DNA of 64,000 nucleotides from Elgaria multicarinata webbii (lineage: Eukaryota > Chordata > Lepidosauria > Squamata > Anguidae). The stretch covers positions 28,620,501 to 28,684,500 of the forward strand of contig NC_086187.1 of the NCBI RefSeq assembly GCF_023053635.1, given 5' to 3'. This document shows, one piece after another, positions 44,145 to 55,770 of this stretch. How positions within the stretch are numbered: the first letter of the stretch is position 1; each line of letters begins with the position of its first letter. Under the pieces are notes generated by a model. That model was not told the origin of the DNA. It was given only the letters and a program-made list of their open reading frames with translations, and ran no database searches. Position numbers and translations under genes: made by a program.

Positions 44145-44450
44145 ACCAGTGTGGTGTAAGTGGTTCATGCGTTGGACTGGGGGGATCTGGGTTCAAGTCC
44201 CCACTCGGCCATGAAATTCTCTGAGTGACTGTGCCTCATTGACTCACTCTGCTTAACCTACCTCACAGGGTTGTCCTGAGGATGAGATGGAGAGGAGGGT
44301 CACGTTCGCCACCCTCTAAGACAGCCTTCCTCAACCTGGGGCGCTCCAGATGTGTTGGACTGCATCTCCCTGGGGCATTCTGGGAGATGCAGTCCAACAC
44401 ATCTGGAGCGCCCCAGGTTGAGGAAGGCTGCTCTAAGAAATTTTAATTAT
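44145..44450 (+). mobile_element. tRNA-derived SINE (Sauria/ACA-like) with nested hAT MITE
   Basis: Head CAGTGTGGTGTAAGTGGTTC, B-box-like GGGTTCAAGTCCCC, body ACCTACCTCACAGGGTTGTC. The 3' end (CGCCACCCTCTAAG) is split by the MITE at 44322-44430, after which AAATTTTAATTATT resumes. Confidence 0.75.
44322..44430. mobile_element. hAT hairpin MITE, perfect 49-bp arms and 8-bp TSD
   Basis: Arms 44322-44370 and 44382-44430 are exact reverse complements around an 11-base loop. Flanked by CTCTAAGA at 44314-44321 and 44431-44438. The lack of any arm mismatch suggests a young insertion or snap-back gene conversion. Confidence 0.95.
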
Positions 44451-46464
44451 TGGTGGAACATTTGGTCCGATCCAGAAAAATAGTGCTAATCCCTGAATTT
44501 CAGAGAGGACGGTGATGCTTTCGGTTCAGTGAAAAAGGGAGGATCTATTCATTCCACCTAAGTATCACTTTCCATTCTTGAGCAACGACTGGGGACCTGA
44601 GGAACATCCGAACTCAGAGATCCAAGAAATCAGCCGGATCGAGAGAAAAGAAAGAGAGACGAGGGATCAGTTTATGACCAGCAGTGCAATTTCTTGGTAC
44701 ACTTTTCCAGTCCTCACAGCAGTCTGCCTCATCCCCCTGCTGGTGAAGGCAGCTATGCTTGACGTGGTGAGGGATGGGGAGAGTTTGGTGGTGTTCTTAC
44801 TAACCTTATTGCAAAGCAAAACTTGCAGATGTGCCTTACAGCCTAGCCTGATTGCGAGAGCAGGGCGTCTGCTGCTGTCGCTCCATGCAAATGCAGAAAA
44901 TGGCGTTTGGCTGAGGATTTTTAACATCCCAAATGCTTTCCAAAACTAAGTTCCTAGTCCTTAAGAATTCAAAGATAAGCTAGAAAGGGGTCAAAGCTGC
45001 AAGAAATGAGGAGCCAGGGGAAGGGGTTATCAGCAGGATTTCTAGTGGACAGATGGCCCAGTCTGAATGCCCCCCCCCTTTCCCACAGAGTGCTTTGATG
45101 GTCACAGGTTTAGCAAGAGCATTAAATTATGGGAAATGAGCATTAATGCAAACCTGTAACCCTCAGGTGGTGAGTGCCGGCGGAAATGGAGCCCTAACAA
45201 GATACCTCCCTCTTGAAACACGTGCTTGGGGGAAACCCAACAACATCTTTTAAAAAGGGGTGCCCCCACCCGCCAAAGAAAGAAACAGCCCAATCAGGTG
45301 AGAGCCTCCTCAGCAACTACAGAACATTGGGTGCCTGTTGGAAAAGAAAAGGGCTGTTAGGAGGTGAGGATGCACTGCAACATTTCGTTGCAGTCGTCAT
45401 TGTTCGCTTTATTTTCTCTGACTGATACAGGCCACAGAAATCGGATTCTCTGAGTGCAAAATTGGGGTGATCTTCATGCCATGTTTGAGCAGCTCAACCG
45501 TCATGCAAGCAAATAGAAGTTGGGTACAAGAGGTGCGTTGCGCTGATAAAACACAGAGCAGCCAAGATTGCTTCAGAGGTGCCTCAGTGCTTGTGCAACT
45601 CTGCAATGATGCCACATGAGGTAGAGAACCATGGAGACGCCCCCTGAACCTATCGGGAAGCACATTCAGACTTCACGCCGAAGGTTCAAGCCTGACCACA
45701 TTAGAGGGTCTTTGTTCATACACAGCCTAACAGTTGTGGAATGCGCAGAAGTAAGGCAGACTCTCACCAACCACAGCGCCAGTTATTATCAGGAGGGGCA
45801 GTGCCCAGTCCAAATGCAGAAATGATACCCAGTGTGCAGACAATGTGGTATGAGAGAAATTGAGACCGAAAGGCGTGCGTTTCTGCTCCAAGGTCTTAGA
45901 CAGGAGGAAGTGTGTTTCAGATTATCAGAAATGGTGCGTCTTTCCCAGCGCAAGCTGTGTTTTTTCTTGGAAGAAAGAGAAAATGAGAGACAAACAGAAT
46001 GAGTGCAGAGCTGTCATTGAGGGACCGGCTCCTACCTGTCACCGGGTTCAGAATGAAGGACGCTATTGGATCGATCAGGTCTGAAATACATCAGACTCCG
46101 GAAACAGACTATGTAGGAAGAAGAGGCCAGTAGATAACAAGTGGGTGGATAAGCGAGCATTTCTCTGGCTATTTGGCAAGATAAAATACTGGAGACCGGG
46201 TAGCCATCTGCTGCTGCTGCTGCTGCAGGGAACATGCCCACGAAACCATCTTCACTTAATAAATAAAAGTCAACCGTAGCCACGTGGCATTTGACCTCCT
46301 GACATGCTCTCAGGCACCGCCCATGTTTAGTCCCCAATGGGTTTTCGACCCCTCTCCCTTCCTTTAAGAGCCTTTTGCAACACTTGTGGTCCCAATAATC
46401 ATCCCTGAAGAAGATTGACAGTATCGGATTACTTGGTGGATTATCTGATATCGGGCGGATCTGG
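44451..46464. other. Unassigned sequence
   Basis: A (CTG)n run lies at 46209-46227. A 123-codon plus frame at 44578-44949 faces an 86-codon minus frame; neither has a recognised domain. Confidence 0.4.
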
Positions 46465-46505
46465 GCAAGGGCCTTGTAGCTCCGTGGTACAGTCCAGGCA
46501 TTGTC
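46465..46505 (+). mobile_element. SINE head fragment
   Basis: TTGTAGCTCCGTGGTACAGT is the A-box region of the 15.3-kb SINE family, cut off by the CR1 fragment. Confidence 0.6.
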
Positions 46506-46507
46506 TA

Positions 46508-46609
46508 CCACCTGTCAGGGATGCGTTAGGGTGGATTCCTGCATTGAGCAGGGGGTTGGACTCGATGGCCTTGTGGGCCCCTTCCAACTCTGCGATTCTG
46601 TGATTGTAT
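46508..46609 (+). mobile_element. CR1 LINE 3' fragment
   Basis: CTGTCAGGGATGCGTTAGGG, GGGTTGGACTCGATGGCCTT and the degenerate tail GATTCTGTGATTG. Confidence 0.9.
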
Positions 46610-48696
46610 CAAAACTCTCCTGTCCAGCTCCCAGCCGAAGGAGACGAGGCCGTGGGATGTGTGCCCTGCCTTTGGGGACTTTGTCTTTTCATAAAGCCAA
46701 GGGAATCTTCCAATGGGAGATGGATCGTGGGGAGGGAGGGGCCTCTGTCCACTTCCAGGTGGCCCCTGAGCTGTTTCCAGCCCCATGGCGGAAAAGAAGG
46801 AGGAAGGACATGGGAAAAGAGGGAGGGGTCCAGGTATCAGGGAATGGGGAAGCCCCCTGGAGACACAGGGGAGCTATTTGGACAAAGAGGCTGCCTCTGC
46901 ATGACACAGCTTACAGTCAGGGGCCCCCAACTTCTTTGGGTGGACGGGCCTATTTGGAATCTTGGGGGTCTTCCAGGGCTGCTCTCACAAAATAGGGGTG
47001 GGGCTACCCCATTTGTAAAATGGCTGCCGTGGTGGGGAAGCCGAACCTTGCAAAACACACCTTCCCGGGAGGCAAAGTGGGGAGGCGAAGGAAAGGATTG
47101 GGACCAGAGCCTGAGTCCAAGGCAGAAGTGGACTCTGAGCTCCAGAAGACAAGGCCCTGTGGGAGCCACATGGAGGTGGCGCCGGGTGCCGGCCCTCTGG
47201 CTTCGCAACATGCCAGCCTCCCGGTTTAAACATAAAAGGAAGCTTAAGAAATAACATCCAAATTGGGGGGCCGGAACGGTGCCCACGAGCGGCATGTTGG
47301 AGACCCCGGAAACAGATGTCCCAGCCCAGTGTTGCAAAGCAGCATCAGGCAGCTGGATCTAGGCTCCCTTTTAATTTCCCACAATGCCTGGGGTGATGCT
47401 CCATGGGGCATTGTGGGAAAATAAAAGGGAGGCTGCACGCAGCTGCCCTGTGAGGCGTGGGGTGCCGCCACTGCCGTTGCTGCTCTCGAGGATGGCCCTG
47501 CTGCTAGGGAGGCACATGCCAGGGCCCACCCAAGGGCACACTGCCCCCTCTAAAGCGAGGAGGGGCTGCGGGACCCTGGGCAGCATCTCACCTGGCCAGA
47601 CTGCACCCTCTCTGGCTCGATCAGGGTGTACAACCTTTTGGCTCCAAAGCTCTCATCTGCCTTGTCCTCCGAATGGGTTGGGATTGGGATCATCCCATCA
47701 TTGTTCAACCAGCAATAGGGATGATAGGAGTTGCAGTCAGACACATCCAGAGCTTGTTCTTCTAATCCTTGAATTCTCTCCTGTTAAAAAGATTTCAGGC
47801 AGCAGCACAAGACCCTTCTGTGTCTCAAAGCTGGAGAGCAGCAATCTTGAGCGAGGCCCAAAGCCCCTTTGTCCGCTCAGCCCCTGGCCCCGTGCGTGCC
47901 ACCGGGCCCTTCCCAGATCTGCACACCGTGCAGTAGAACCCACAGGTCTGCTTTTCTTCTCTGTACCTTCACAATTCTCAGAAAACACATGCCCCTTTGA
48001 TGAGTTCAACCTCTCTGCTGCGCTTTTTCGCTTTTGCTTTCCGCCTGAGCACTTGAAGGACAACAACAGCCATTTCAAAGGTGACCCAGCAGGCAGACAT
48101 GGCGCAAGTGACTTCGGCATGTGAGGCAGGAAATCTAGATGGCACCCAGCTGAAGAGGGGGGGGGGGAGAGCAAAAATAGAATATGAAGACAAACGGTGG
48201 CATTTCTTCTTGACTTTTCCTTTTACATTGCATCATTTAGACTGCAAGCCTGTGAGCAGCGGACACGGCTGTTTTTTATCGATTATTTGGAAGCCTGTTC
48301 AGCTCCTGCTTTGAACCAGGAGTGTTTAACCTCATTCGGCCCGAGGGCCAAATTCCATTTTGAAGACTCTCTTGGCGCTGTGGTCAAGGAGTGAGCAGGG
48401 CCAGATGGAAAAGGCACAGTTGGGATGTCCGAGAATATCATTCTCGTGCGCAAATCACGTGAATACGTCCCGTTCGCAACCCCGAAGGTGCGCAGGAATG
48501 AATTCGTGTGAAACGTTTGCAGTTTCCCAAACCTGCGTTTGTGTTCAAAGGTGTGCATTTACACAAGCCTGCATGTTGTTTTAAAAATTGATCTTTCTCC
48601 TTTAATGTGCAAAGTACTGTACTGAGAGTCTCAAATCAGCAATTCCTCTCCAAGTACAATTAATCAGCAATCTCTCTCTCTCTCTCTCTCTGTCCC
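46610..48696. other. Long unassigned stretch
   Basis: Overlapping frames on both strands (the longest is 246 codons at 47384-48124, plus) reflect GC content and have no recognisable domain. There is a hAT-like relic near 47625-47755 and (TC)n at 48670-48692. Confidence 0.4.
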
Positions 48697-48984
48697 TCGA
48701 TCCTTCCAGAGCGCAGGACACGGAATAACGGGCTCAAGTGACAGGAAGCCAGATTCCAACTGGACATCAGGAAAAACTTCCTGACTGTTAGAGCAGTGCG
48801 ACAATGGAACCAGTGACCTAGGGAGGTTGTGGGCTCTCCCACACTAGAGGCCTTCAAGAGGCAGCTGGACAAGCATCTGTCGGGGATGCTTTAGGGTGGA
48901 TTCCTGCATTGAGCAGGGGGTTGGACTCGATGGCCTTGTAGGCCCCTTCCAACTCTTCTATTCTATGATTCTATGATTCTATGA
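48697..48984 (+). mobile_element. CR1 LINE 3' end
   Basis: GACACGGAATAACGGGCTCA through AGAGGCAGCTGGACAAGCAT to three copies of the ATTCTATG tail unit. Confidence 0.93.
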
Positions 48985-51192
48985 CCAGCTTACACCCCCG
49001 TCTCCGCTGCCACCCCCAGAGGCCTCGTAGGACCAGAAACCTCTGGGAAAGGGTGCCAGAATCCTGGCACAGTAGCCCTGGGTTTAGCCCTGCCCCAGCG
49101 ACAAGAACACTGGAGGGAGAAGGGATTTATTTACAAGTAAAGGGTAGGAGTTCTGGGGAGAATGAAAAGTAAAACAACAACCATGCAAGCATGCATAACG
49201 TGGGAAACCCAGTGACCTGAAAACCATAAAACCTAGCTAGACTATCTACTTACTCAAAGGAGGGCCTTGTTGCCTGAGCCAGCCACAGACGCCTCCGTCC
49301 AGAGATGGAAAGACCAGACCAGACTGGGGGGGGGGGGAGTCCTCCAGACTTTCTACCCTCAGCACTCTCCCCTCCCTTCGTGCTCCCCCCCTCCCTCTGG
49401 CACAGCCCCAGAGGCCGGGTTTCACACCTCTCCAGCTGCAGCGCCTCCTTCCTGCCATCCCTGCTAGGTTATGGCCCTCCCCAGGTGTCCTGAGGTTAAA
49501 TATTCTGGCCAGCGCCCTTCTCTTCTACATATTAAAAAAATGCCATGCTAAAACTACCCAAACCTTCTATGTGACTTGATATACGTGCAGTCTGTCAGAC
49601 GCCCCACTCCTGATATGGGGAGGATGACTGAGCAACAACAGGTTGGTAAAGATGAATGAGAGTCGCTTTCAACGCTCTAAAAAGGTGAAGTGCAGTTTCC
49701 TGAATCTTTCTTGTTACTCGCCCCCCAACCCCCCAACCCCTTGTCTAACGAAGAACCTGGTCTGTTCTGAAAGCCTGCAACCTTGAATGTGCAAACTTTG
49801 GTCTGAACGCCCTGTGCGGCACAAGAGATTTTGGGCTTCTGCCAATGACATCCAGCAGTGAGTGGCTATAAAACATCCCCTCCTGGGAGTAGTTTCTGTC
49901 TCGGTTACCCTGAGCAGGGATTCCCGGAGCAGCTGCAGTTGCAGGAAGATATCCAGTAGCAAGCTGGTTTATTAATCCAAATCATAAACAATCCCTGCCC
50001 CAAGCAGCCCTGTTGCCCTTCAAGCCGGAGTGCTGCTGTCCAGTCTCTCTGGCAACCCAGTGCCTGTTCAGATAGCGAGCAGACCCAGAGAGATTGTGAA
50101 GCCAGGCCTCCAGAAAAGAGCGGAGGAGGGGCCTACAAGGGGATGTGGTCCTACTAATGCAACCTTTCCTATCCCTTTTCTTGATCCATGGTTTCTCATG
50201 CGCAGCCATGGATCAGCGCAAGTCCGCATGTGCGTCTTTGCAGAGGGAACCCGCTAACCTGAAGACTGTTTCTAGGTAGATGGGGTGTGTGAACGGGAGC
50301 CCAAAGGAAGCAAGGAGTTGCAATCCAAACCCTCCAGGGGTCCTTTTCATCACAGTTCCAGAAAACCTCCTTCTCCCCCACCCAGAGCCGAGGGCAGGCA
50401 TTGTCCCAATGCAAATGGGTGCTTCTGGAGAACTCTGTCTCAATGGGTGCAACTGACAAAGAACTGCTCCTTCTCTGCTCTGCAGCGGCCACTCCCTGGC
50501 CCTCCCCAACCACGAAAGAACAGGACACACAGGGCATGCAAAAGCCCTTTATCAGCTAATCCCGGCCAGTTCCAGATATTTCTCACCATCCTGGATTCCA
50601 TAGAAGCCAGTTTTGTGGAAACTGCTTATGAAAAGCACCCAGAGGTCCAAAATGAGATAACAGATTTGAGAATGAAAGGAGGGCGGCTTCTGTGTTCGCG
50701 TCTTTCTTCCTGGAAGAAGGCTGCGGCTGCGGGTCTGTTGAAATCGGCAGGATTTGACATCCAAACACCAGCTGCGTTGGCTCATCACTTTAAACTGGCT
50801 TAACAAAAAACCCTGGGAAGAGGGTGCATGCCTAAGGGATGCTAGAGAAATCTAACCTGCACTTTCTGCAGTGAACCATCTTTTTCTGAGTCACACAGAT
50901 TCTGTGGACTTGTGGACTAGAAGTTTCACTTTTGGGGGTGGGATTTGCAGTAATTCATTTCACAAGTGTGCACTAGTGCTGATGTGAATTAGCACAAGTA
51001 GAATGAAATTCTGGTTTTTAAAAATGACTTCATGAATGATCAGATGATGAAATGATAGACACCAGACAGTCTGTGAAACAAAGGTGGAGCAGACGGAACA
51101 AAATCTGGACATTCATAGTGGTGCATGTAGTCCGTTTGCTTCTCCCTTCATAGAAGCAGGTAAATAAACCAGGAAAGGGTCACTTCATGTGC
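48985..51192. other. Long unassigned stretch
   Basis: A TATA-box-like CTATAAAAC lies at 49866-49874 without a CpG island or recognisable downstream exon. No repeat recognised. ORFs are short or paired. Confidence 0.4.
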
Positions 51193-51330
51193 TGTCTGAA
51201 TTCAGGGTTGTGATTAAGTGCTCCCAAACAAACCAGGATTCATAAACCAGCAATAAAGCAGGGTTGTTGTTGGCTTATGAATCCTGGCTTGTTTGGGCAC
51301 ACTTGACCACAATCCCAGGTTGGGACATAA
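51193..51330. mobile_element. Palindromic MITE-like element
   Basis: Left arm GGGTTGTGATTAAGTG, CCAAACAAACCAGGATTCAT pairs with right-arm ATGAATCCTGGCTTGTTTGG, CACTTGACCACAATCCC with a few mismatches. Arms are about 45 bases; family unknown. Confidence 0.65.
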
Positions 51331-51391
51331 CCTTTCTGGTTTGTTTACCCCCTTGCACAAAGAGAGATGAAAAAAGAGCAGTGTACATCTA

Positions 51392-52005
51392 AGCAGCTAC
51401 GACCCTTCTTAGAGTCAGAAGACCGAAAGACGGTTTTGCACGCGCTGGTAACCTCAAGGCTTGACTTCTGCAATGCGCTCTACATAGGGCTACCATTGTA
51501 CCTAGTTCGGAAACTTCAACTAGTTCAAAATATGGCAGCCAGGTTGGCCACCGATACATCTAGGGGTGAGCATATTACCCCAACATTAAAACCACTCCAC
51601 TGGCTGCCAATTAGCTTCTGGGCAAAGTACAAAGTGTTGGTCATTACCTTTAAAGCCCTAAATGGTTTGGGTCCAGGTTACCTGCGGTATCGCCTTCTCC
51701 CGGACAATCCGCCCCACACACTCAGGTCCTCTGGGAAGAATCTACTTCAGCCAGCCAAAACTAGGCTGACATCAGTTTCCCAGAGGACCTTTTCTTCTGT
51801 CACCCCTGGATTATGGAACGGACTGCCGGAGGAGATTCGTAATATTAACTGCCTCTGTGATTTTAAGGCAGCTTTGAAGACTAGCCTTTTCTGGCAGGCC
51901 TACCCAGATTTATGTAAAATCAAGAATTTTAAAGATGTGTTGATTCCTGTACTAATGTTGTTCCCCACCTCAATCCAAAGGGAGAGGCGGGTAAGAAATA
52001 AATAA

Positions 52006-52050
<45 letters not shown>
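51392..52050 (+). mobile_element. L2-like LINE 3' end with (TTA)n tail
   Basis: About 200 codons are open: DRKTVLHALVTSRLDFCNAL, LQLVQNMAARLATDTS, HITPTLKPLHWLPISFWAKY, RTFSSVTPGLWNGLPEEIRN, the L2 RT C-terminus. It ends GGAGAGGCGGGTAAGAAATA and a (TTA)n microsatellite. The intact frame suggests the youngest L2-like copy here. Confidence 0.93.
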
Positions 52051-52052
<2 letters not shown>

Positions 52053-52870
52053 CTGCACATTGCTCATTTGCGTCATGATTAATTAAGTCAGGATTTCTGG
52101 CTTAAAGGGCGTGTGAACACAGCCAATCATGCATAGCTTTGAATTTTAAACTTTCAAGCAAGGTTTGTTTTTAAAGCAACATTGGATATTTATGACCCCC
52201 CTCCAAACGTGCCTGCTCAGGTCTCACCCTTTTAGGTTTAAAAACTTCACAACAGGCAGACTTTCAGCAGGTCATGAGCAATAGACGTTTGCATTTCCCT
52301 GTTGGGGAAAACTGCACCTGTTAAATGTCTGCTGCTGACTACAGAAAGGTGGACGCATTCAGCAGGGTGAATATTTGGGACAGGTTTTGACAATTCGAGA
52401 TTTTTCAGTGACAACCCCCTGAAAGTACAATGTCTCCTTTCATACAACAAATTCATCTTAATAAGAAATATCTCTTCTTTCAGGGACTCTTCTTACCATC
52501 AAAGCCGGTTCTGTTTCCTGAAGCTGGTTTCTGATCCCCTAGAAAGATTGAAACTGTGGTTTTGCCTTTTTCTGAAAAGGCTGATTTCAGGGAAACTGAA
52601 CCACACATGCATGAAACTGTAAAACATGAGCTTGACTCGCAGGTTGTCTTTTAAGTCCCTGAATTCCACTGAACTCCCAGCTTCTAGCGTAAACAACTCA
52701 TGGGGGACACGTTGTTTGTATTCTGCTTAAGACCATGAGGTCACTTGAGCAGGCTTTGGGAAAGGATGCTGAAACTTCATGCAAATCCACGTAGCAAGGG
52801 GCAACTGTGGTTCTCCCATGGGTCACCATGTACACCTGTGGCTGTTTCATGTGTGTGTGGAGGGGGAGCT
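52051..52870. other. Unassigned sequence
   Basis: No recognisable feature. Confidence 0.4.
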
Positions 52871-52878
52871 GTGTAAAT

Positions 52879-53572
52879 TAGGGCTGTGCACGGACCCCCC
52901 CCCCAATCCAATCCACACCTGATCCGCAAATTCCGGATCAGGTCCACTCTGCCCCGCATCGATCCACCTATGGTCCGCTCCGCTCCGCTGCAGAGCTCCG
53001 GATCCGAATCGGAGCTCCGCAATGGCGGCGGCCTGGTCTTCCGGATTGAGTCCTCAGGCTCAGGTGAAGCTGCAGCCGGAACGCAACGGACTCAGGTAAG
53101 ACCCTTCCCCCCTGCCCCCTTACCTGGCTCCGCTGCTGTCGCAGCATGGCCTGCAGTGGCGGCGGTGGCACCAGGTAAGGCCCCCCTCCCTCCTCCCCCT
53201 TACCTGCTTCCATCGCGTTCCGGCAGCGGCTTCACCTGAGGCTGAGGCTCAAAGCGGAAGGGCAGGCCATGGTTTCAGCCTGGTCTTCCGGTTTGAGTCC
53301 TCAGACTCAGGTGAAGCCGCTGCCAGAACACGACAGACTCAGGTAAGCCCCCCTCCCCTCTGCCCCCTTACCTGGCTCTGCCGCTGTCACCACAGGGACT
53401 GCGGCAGCACCTGGTAAGCCCCCACTTACCTTTTTTCAGAGCTCCAGATCGAGGCAAAGGATCCGCTTGGTCTCGATCCACTTTGCCTCGATCCGCAGCC
53501 CCCTGACCCGAGGCGAATCAGGCCGCCTCGCTAGTGCTTCTACGCTCCGAAGCGAAGCGGAGCACAGCTCTA
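52879..53572. mobile_element. hAT-like CpG-rich non-autonomous element (694 bp)
   Basis: Ends are inverted: TAGGGCTGTGC at the left and GCACAGCTCTA at the right (10 of 11 match, fitting the hAT YARNG terminus). Flanks are GTGTAAAT (52871-52878) and GTGTCAAT (53573-53580), an 8-bp duplication with one change. The interior is CpG-rich, carries duplicated blocks in both orientations (about 53028-53100, 53216-53246 and 53279-53347) and four inverted CAGGTAAG/CTTACCTG-type pairs. No transposase frame. It should not be taken for a promoter island. Confidence 0.8.
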
Positions 53573-53649
53573 GTGTCAATATACCGTGCTTGTCAGCTCT
53601 GGAAGCACCATCAGTGGACCGAGAGAAGTTCTTGCCCCTCCCTTTCAAT

Positions 53650-53915
53650 CCCATGAAGCTGATTGGTGAGAGATTCAGGACAGATCAAAGGAGGGACTTC
53701 ATCCCAGAGTCATGCCTAGTTAAACGATGGGATCTGTAGTCCCGATGGCTATATGCTACCTCCACTTTTGGAGGCCCTTGAATGCCAGTTGCAGGGAAAC
53801 ATCAGTAGGAGGAAGCTGTTGCCTTCACACCCTCTTGATGGCCTTCTCACAGGCCACTGTGGGGATGGACTGCTTGACTAAGTGGGCCTCTGGTGTGAAT
53901 CAGCCAGCCTCTTAG
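53650..53915 (+). mobile_element. CR1 LINE 3' end, diverged
   Basis: CCATGAAGCTGATTGGTGAG, AGATTCAGGACAGATCAAAG, GATGGCTATATGCTACCTCC and AGGCCACTGTGGGGATGGAC parallel the 17.2-kb copy. Confidence 0.75.
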
Positions 53916-55385
53916 GCGCATATGTGGGCAGCGTCTCTTTCATTTTTCAAAACCCCATCTCCTTCACCCAGTCCTGCACCCCACCTTCCTTGCATGTTTT
54001 ATGCCTGGGTTTGGGTCCCGGGGAGGAAAGAGGGATCCCGTTGGTGCCTCCATCCCACTCTCTGCCTAACACCCACCCTGTCTGAGCTCTGATTGGTTGA
54101 TCACATTTCTGTACCTCCCAATACAGCCAAATCTCTCTGGACAGTTCACTAAATAAAACAAAACCGTAACAACTCCTGGGGGTGGGGGTTAGGGTCTTGG
54201 ATGTGGTTCTGGAGAGGGGCGGGGGCTTTTCTTCTGGCGGACTTCAACATCCGCACATGTCAGCAGTAAGAACGTAACAAGAGCCCTGCTGGATCAACCA
54301 GATGCCTCTGGGAAGTAAACGGAGGCGTTTGTCCACTTGTTGTTTTTAAAACACTTTATAAAATAAAAGAGTCTTAATAACTGCATGACAGGAAGGTTGT
54401 GAAGTCAACTGAAGTGGGTTGTAAAGCACTTTGTATATTACATAGCAGCAGTGATCTTAAGAAAAATATAGAGTTGCATTCCACCGGGCACAGGATGGAG
54501 CTCAACCAGTTTGGGGTTATCTGCCTTATAAAGCCCACCCCCGCCTAATTAGGACAGGGTCCCCTCTGCAATGCGAAGCCCCAGTGAAGACCCCCAAAAC
54601 AGGGAGGGTGGGTGTGGGGTTGAGCTCACTGCCCCAGTGATTGCTTACCGTGCCTTTCGGGAGCCAGGTGCCAAAACTGTCTTAAAACTGACGGAAAGGA
54701 GAATTGCTCCCAGGGGGAGAACTGTGTCATTTTAAAAGGACAACCGTAAGACAAAGGATGGCATGACCACCCAGGCAGAAGCACACAGGGGCAGCACTTC
54801 TTACGGCCAGGCAACTGCACTGCGGAATGGCTCTGGTGTTTTGAGAGGTGCAAGCCGCAGAATTCAACTTGCCCAGGCCAAATGATGACCACAAGCGTTT
54901 CTGGGTTGAGTCAGCTGCAACCTGTAAGGCCATGCCGACTTCTGCAAAACAAGCCTTTCTGGAGATCAGCGCAGATCTCCTTCCTCGCCTCCCCCGTCCC
55001 CTTCGCCACTCTCGTGTAAGAGATGTGCTCTGTCTGTCGGTGATAAGGCAGGCACCCCCACCCCTCCCTGCCCCCGCCCGCTGCCGTGAAGGAACCAGAC
55101 CAGCAGACAGTTTGAATGGATTTGCTCATTGATGGGTCTAGTCTTCGGAGGAAGTGCTGGAGCGTTTTTTTGTCTTTTGGATATCTGCAATGGTTTGCAA
55201 AGTTCCCATAACAGACACACAGGTGTTACTCGGCTTCCAAAGAAGCACACAAATCGAAAAATAAAAATCCCCCAAAGTTGATGAGTCTGCTCCCACCTGC
55301 CCTCTGCTGAATGAAACCCTTGTAGAGCAGCTTAGGAGCGGTGCTGTTGGCTGGCCAGAATCTACCCTAACTCTAGCCTAGCCTG
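53916..55385. other. Unassigned sequence with small relics
   Basis: An inverted L2-like tail lies at 54108-54165 (CCAATACAGCCAAATCTCTC) and a CR1 tail fragment at about 54266-54320 (AGAGCCCTGCTGGATCA). Nothing else recognised. Confidence 0.45.
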
Positions 55386-55500
55386 CCCCAACCTAGCGCT
55401 GTCCAGAAGGTCTGGACTTGAGCTGTCACCAGTCCCAGCCAGCACGGCCAGCGAATGCTAGCAATGCCCGGAGCTGCAGTCCAAAACATCTGCCAGGCAT
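55386..55500. mobile_element. hAT-like MITE, degraded
   Basis: CCCCAACCTAGCGCTGTCCA, CCCAGCCAGCACGGCCAG and GTCCAAAACATCTGCC keep the order of the hAT hairpin family. Confidence 0.55.
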
Positions 55501-55629
55501 TCAAGTCTAGCCTGTGGTCTGGGAAAGGCGCTCTGCACAAGATCAGAGGCACCTCCCTTTTATCACTACACCACCAACGGATTTGGCATCTTGCTCTTAT
55601 CGCATTTCGTTGCGCCTTTAGCAGCCGCA

Positions 55630-55767
55630 CGCCGCCTTCCCCAGCGTGGGGCCCTCCAGGTGTTTTGGCTCCAACAACCATCAGCCCTAGCTAGCAGGGC
55701 GAGTGGTCAGGAAGGATGGGAACTATAGTCTAAAACATCTGGAGGCGACCAGGCTGGGGCGGGCGGG
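55630..55767. mobile_element. hAT-like MITE, degraded
   Basis: CGCCTTCCCCAGCGTGGGGC with CTCCAGGTGTTTT at the left; AAAACATCTGGAGGCGACCA with GGCTGGGGCGGGCG at the right. Confidence 0.7.
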
Positions 55768-55770
55768 GAA

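Noticed and set aside
45973-45982. GAAAGAGAAA as an upstream SOCS1 ISRE
   Set aside because: It lies 3 kb upstream in a purine-rich stretch; chance is likely.
47384-48124. 246-codon plus-strand frame
   Set aside because: GC-rich region with opposing frames and no known motif; crosses a hAT-like relic.
49866-49874. TATA box of a hidden small gene such as a protamine
   Set aside because: No Arg-rich frame or polyadenylation pairing was found nearby; a single TATA match is weak.
52960-53560. CpG island as a gene promoter
   Set aside because: Bounded by inverted ends and an 8-bp duplication; it is a transposable element.
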